In this document: positions 34,643 to 38,026 of the stretch, one piece after another | Position numbering within the stretch: position 1 is the first letter of the stretch | Layout of the letters: every line of letters begins with the position of its first letter | From: Microcaldota archaeon | Lineage (GTDB): Archaea > Micrarchaeota > Micrarchaeia > Micrarchaeales > CABMGC01 | Reading direction: 5' to 3' | Assembly: GCA_027449585.1 (NCBI GenBank) | Contig: DAIDLJ010000003.1 | Location: 1-38,026 of the forward strand | Length of the DNA: 38,026 nt | The notes under the pieces: model-generated | What the model was told of the DNA's origin: nothing | Database searches by the model: none | Seen by the model: only the letters and a program-made list of their open reading frames with translations | Program-made: the position numbers and the translations under genes

Positions 34643-35989
34643 TTATTCTATGTATTGCAGCGTGTTAGTGCTCCCTGCATGGTTTGGTGAGCCTGATACT
34701 ACTATGTACCTCTTTATCCCGCGACTTGCTGCAACCTCCTTTACAAGGCGCAGCATCTTGTCAACGCTGCCATACCCCCTTATCTCTCCGCTGCGCACGC
34801 CGTAGAACATGTTAAGCATTCTCCTCACCTTTGGAGACCTGCTCAGGGCTATTATGTTTGAACTCGGCCTTAGGGCTGAGAGCTTCATGGCCGTGCTGCC
34901 GGTCTGCGTAGGCGCAAATATGCAATCGGTCTTGTAGTTGTCGGCTATCTCTGCGGCTGCGAATGTGATGCTGTCGCTTATCCCGCCGATCTTAAAGCTC
35001 TGATTCCTGCTTGACATCTCCTCGGCGCCCTTCGCCGTGGCTGCAAGAGTCCTTACGGCCTCGACCGGATAGCTGCCTACGGCAGTCTCTTCGCTGAGCA
35101 TTACGCAGTCCGCGCCGCCCATTACCGCGCCTGCTATGTCGTTGACCTCTGCGCGCGTGGGCATTGGGCTATTGACCATACTTGCAAGCATCTGCGTTGC
35201 CACTATGACTGGCTTGTGGTGCTTCATTGATGAGCGTATTATCTTCGCCTGGGCTATTGGAATCCTCTCTACAGGTATCTCAAATGCAAGGTCTCCCCTT
35301 GCGACCATTATGCCATCGGCCTGCGCGGCTATCTCATCGATGTTCTTCACGGCTTCGGCGCGCTCTATCTTGGCCACTATGAACAGCTCTCCGGCCGCCT
35401 TCCTCATCCTAAGTATGTTTTCAGCCGACCTGACAAATGAGAGGCCTATAAAGTCGAAATTGTTTTTCTTGGCAAACTTTGCAAGCTTCACATCCTCTGG
35501 CGTTGGTGGTGCCGCAGTGACATTTCCGTTTCTTATGTTTATGCCCTTCCTGCTCTGCAGCATGCCAGAATTCATGGCCCTGCATATTATGTCGCCTTTA
35601 CTGAGCTTCTTTATGCTAAAACTCATGTATCCGTCCCCTATTGATATGCTAGAACCGGTTGTAAGATAAGGGTAAATATCATGGTCCAGTGGAATCCGTC
35701 CCTCGGAAGGCCTGCCGTACCTGAAAGTCACGGTCTCTCCCTTCTTGACGCTTATCTCCTTCTCCAGAGAGCCAAGCCTTATCTTGGGGCCGGGAAGGTC
35801 TGCAAGAAGTGAGACCTCCTTGCCTTGAATCCTTGATACGCTAAGTATGTTATCGACAGCATCAAGCCAGGACTCCGTGCTTCCATGTGAAAAGTTTATA
35901 CGGAATACGTCTACGTGAGGGACGATCTTTGAAAGCACAGGCCTGCGCTCTATCCCTGGCCCGTAGGTGGCGATTATTTTTGTCTTCAT
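34643..35989 (-). CDS. pyk: Pyruvate kinase
   Basis: VFRINFSHGS, LADLPGPKIRLG, IMVARGDLAFEIPVERIPIAQ, KPVIVATQMLASM...MLSEETAVGSYPVEAV. Confidence 0.95.
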   Translation of the reverse strand: MKTKIIATYGPGIERRPVLSKIVPHVDVFRINFSHGSTESWLDAVDNILSVSRIQGKEVSLLADLPGPKIRLGSLEKEISVKKGETVTFRYGRPSEGRIPLDHDIYPYLTTGSSISIGDGYMSFSIKKLSKGDIICRAMNSGMLQSRKGINIRNGNVTAAPPTPEDVKLAKFAKKNNFDFIGLSFVRSAENILRMRKAAGELFIVAKIERAEAVKNIDEIAAQADGIMVARGDLAFEIPVERIPIAQAKIIRSSMKHHKPVIVATQMLASMVNSPMPTRAEVNDIAGAVMGGADCVMLSEETAVGSYPVEAVRTLAATAKGAEEMSSRNQSFKIGGISDSITFAAAEIADNYKTDCIFAPTQTGSTAMKLSALRPSSNIIALSRSPKVRRMLNMFYGVRSGEIRGYGSVDKMLRLVKEVAASRGIKRYIVVSGSPNHAGSTNTLQYIE

Positions 35990-36060
35990 GGAATCGAACG
36001 TTCAGATATTGAAAAGGAATATTTAAAAACAAGCAGAGCGGGTTTGACATTTGATGTAGA

Positions 36061-36600
36061 TCAGTATATTATCAGGGATGATATCCGGTGGCTTCCCAGC
36101 CTGAGGCGCCCTTTTAGGGCGGAGAGTTCGACTATGAAGGCAAAGCCAGCAACATTTGCGCCAAGGCTCGTTATCAGGTCTGCAGCGGTGCTTGCGGTGC
36201 CTCCTGTGGCAAGGAGATCGTCGACGACAAGGACGTTGCTCCCCTTCTCCACCGAGTCCTTGTGGATCTCTATTGTCTCAGCGCCATATTCCAGCGTATA
36301 GGTCTTGCCGATCTTGTCGAACGGCAGCTTGCCCTTCTTCCTTATCGGTATGAACCCCTTTCCAAGCTTGTATGCCAGGGCGGATGCAATTATGAAACCC
36401 CTTGCTTCTATCCCAGATATGTAATCAAAGCGGTAATCGGATATGGAGTCCGCAAGCATGTCTATTGATTTCGAGAATGCGTCGCCGTCCTTGAGCAGGG
36501 GCGTTATGTCCCTGAATGTTATTCCCGGCTTTGGATAATTAGGTATTGCCCGTATCCTTGAGCCTATCACTGATTGCGCATCGTAGGTTTTATCAGGCAT
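36061..36600 (-). CDS. apt: Adenine phosphoribosyltransferase
   Basis: IPNYPKPGITFRDITPLL, GIEARGFI, PRPP motif VLVVDDLLATGGTA. Confidence 0.92.
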   Translation of the reverse strand: MPDKTYDAQSVIGSRIRAIPNYPKPGITFRDITPLLKDGDAFSKSIDMLADSISDYRFDYISGIEARGFIIASALAYKLGKGFIPIRKKGKLPFDKIGKTYTLEYGAETIEIHKDSVEKGSNVLVVDDLLATGGTASTAADLITSLGANVAGFAFIVELSALKGRLRLGSHRISSLIIY

Positions 36601-36760
36601 AGGATTAGCTTTTGATTAAAGATTATTTATAACTTTCTAATTCCTTCCAATTCTCCGATCCCCTTATAAATTTCCAGTGCGTTGGTGTGCGGCAATAGCC
36701 GATGCACATCTGCCTGTTATAAATACATTTTATGAGTTGTATGGCTTGAAGGTCTTTCCC

Positions 36761-38002
36761 ATGAAGCTCTTATTCGTGATACTTGACGGCGCTGCGGACA
36801 GGGCAGATGATGCACTTGGAGGGCTGACTCCGCTTCAGGCGGCAAAAATGCCGAATTTGAGGCAGCTGGCATCCGGGTCGGTCAAGGGCATAATGAACCC
36901 GATAGGACAGGGAATAGCGCCAGAGTCCGATGCCGCGGTATTCTCGATACTTGGATATGAGATGTCTTCCTACACCGGAAGAGGGCCGCTCGAGGCTTTT
37001 GGGGCAGGTTTGAAGGTGACGGAGAGGTCGGTTGCATTCAGATGCAATTTTGCAACGATAAACCAAAGCAGGGAGATAATCGACAGGCGCGCAGGCAGGA
37101 TAGACACCCGCGATGCCAAGTCACTGCAGAAGGAGATATCTGAAATAGACCTTGGGATTGAGGGAGTACGATTCAGGTTCAAGTCTACTGTCGGACATAG
37201 GGGAGTGTGCGTATTTTACAGCAGGAGAAAGGATCTATCTTCAAACGTCTCAAATGCAGATATAGGATACGTTAGGAAAGGCAGCATATCGGTAGCCGAA
37301 GAGGCCTCCAGCAAGTTGCTGCCAAAAGTGGTCGCGCTCGACGATTCGAAGGCTGCAGCAAACACTGCAATGATAGTTAACACTTTCATAGACAAGGCTA
37401 TCGAGAAGCTCTCCGGCTCGCAGACCAACGCAGCGAGGGAAAGTGCGGGGCTGCTTAAAGCAAATGCCATACTCTTAAGAGACGCGGGCATGGGGCTGCC
37501 GTCGGTTAAGACGTTCGAGGAGAAGACCGGACTCAACTCCGCATTCCTTGCGGAGATGCCTGTCGAGATGGGCATAGCAAAAGCACTAGGCATGGATCCT
37601 ATAAAAATAAGTAAGATAAAGAACAGGAAGAGGAGATATAGGGCAATGGCCCAGCTGGTAAACGAAAACGCTGGCAGATATGATTTCATATACGTCCACA
37701 TAAAGGGTCCGGATGAGCCAGGGCACGACGGCGATGCCAAGCTCAAGAAAAGGATACTTGAAGAGATAGACGAAGGATTCTTTGCAGGAATAAAGGACCT
37801 CAAGACAGACTTGTGTGTCACGTGCGATCACTCTACGCCGTGCCAAATTAAGGCGCATTCTTCGGATCCTGTTCCGGTTATGCTTAGGCGGCAAAATTCA
37901 AATAAGCATGACGAGATGCAATTTGATGAATCGATAGACGGACTTGGGAGCCTTGGTGTCATGGACGGAAACGAGCTTGTCGACAGGATATTGAAGAGAT
38001 AA
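36761..38002 (+). CDS. apgM: 2,3-bisphosphoglycerate-independent phosphoglycerate mutase (archaeal type)
   Basis: MKLLFVILDGAADR...GIAPESDAAVFSILGYE...YTGRGPLEAFGAG...VHIKGPDEPGHDGD...VTCDHSTPC. Confidence 0.93.
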   Translation: MKLLFVILDGAADRADDALGGLTPLQAAKMPNLRQLASGSVKGIMNPIGQGIAPESDAAVFSILGYEMSSYTGRGPLEAFGAGLKVTERSVAFRCNFATINQSREIIDRRAGRIDTRDAKSLQKEISEIDLGIEGVRFRFKSTVGHRGVCVFYSRRKDLSSNVSNADIGYVRKGSISVAEEASSKLLPKVVALDDSKAAANTAMIVNTFIDKAIEKLSGSQTNAARESAGLLKANAILLRDAGMGLPSVKTFEEKTGLNSAFLAEMPVEMGIAKALGMDPIKISKIKNRKRRYRAMAQLVNENAGRYDFIYVHIKGPDEPGHDGDAKLKKRILEEIDEGFFAGIKDLKTDLCVTCDHSTPCQIKAHSSDPVPVMLRRQNSNKHDEMQFDESIDGLGSLGVMDGNELVDRILKR

Positions 38003-38026
38003 GATAGAATATTGAAGGGATAAAAT

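Noticed and set aside
35996-36008. GAACGTTC short palindrome upstream of pyk
   Set aside because: Only 8 bp; not distinguishable from chance.
37216-37821. 201-aa minus-strand ORF
   Set aside because: Antisense to apgM.

Overview
The window is a gene-dense archaeal chromosome segment. Gene content (aEF1B, RpoF, eL21, eS26-like protein, Sec61-beta, PolX, FtsZ, TATA/BRE-type promoters) suggests a reduced-genome DPANN archaeon, possibly Micrarchaeota/ARMAN-like; that assignment is inference. I support about 46 genes: 43 protein-coding genes (one truncated at the left edge) and 3 tRNAs. I see no CRISPR array, transposon or integrated virus. The strongest observation is a TATA-binding protein gene at 33614-33967 that encodes only ONE TBP repeat. 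It keeps the DNA-contacting Asn and both intercalating Phe positions, so it looks like a candidate homodimeric TBP. Other notable signals: (i) two separate MoxR-type AAA+ operons (MoxR-VWA and Ank-Ank-MoxR) share a 24-nt promoter element at the same distance (31 nt) from their start codons; (ii) an RpiB/LacAB-like protein whose expected start codon position reads ATC, beside a mirrored 9-nt leader motif shared with a divergent eS26-like gene; (iii) a tandem three-gene family of unknown function; (iv) perfect palindromes at the rad50, GNAT and eL21/TBP promoters; (v) B-box, ankyrin and degenerate thioredoxin-like proteins. All family calls come from reading the sequence; no database search was run.
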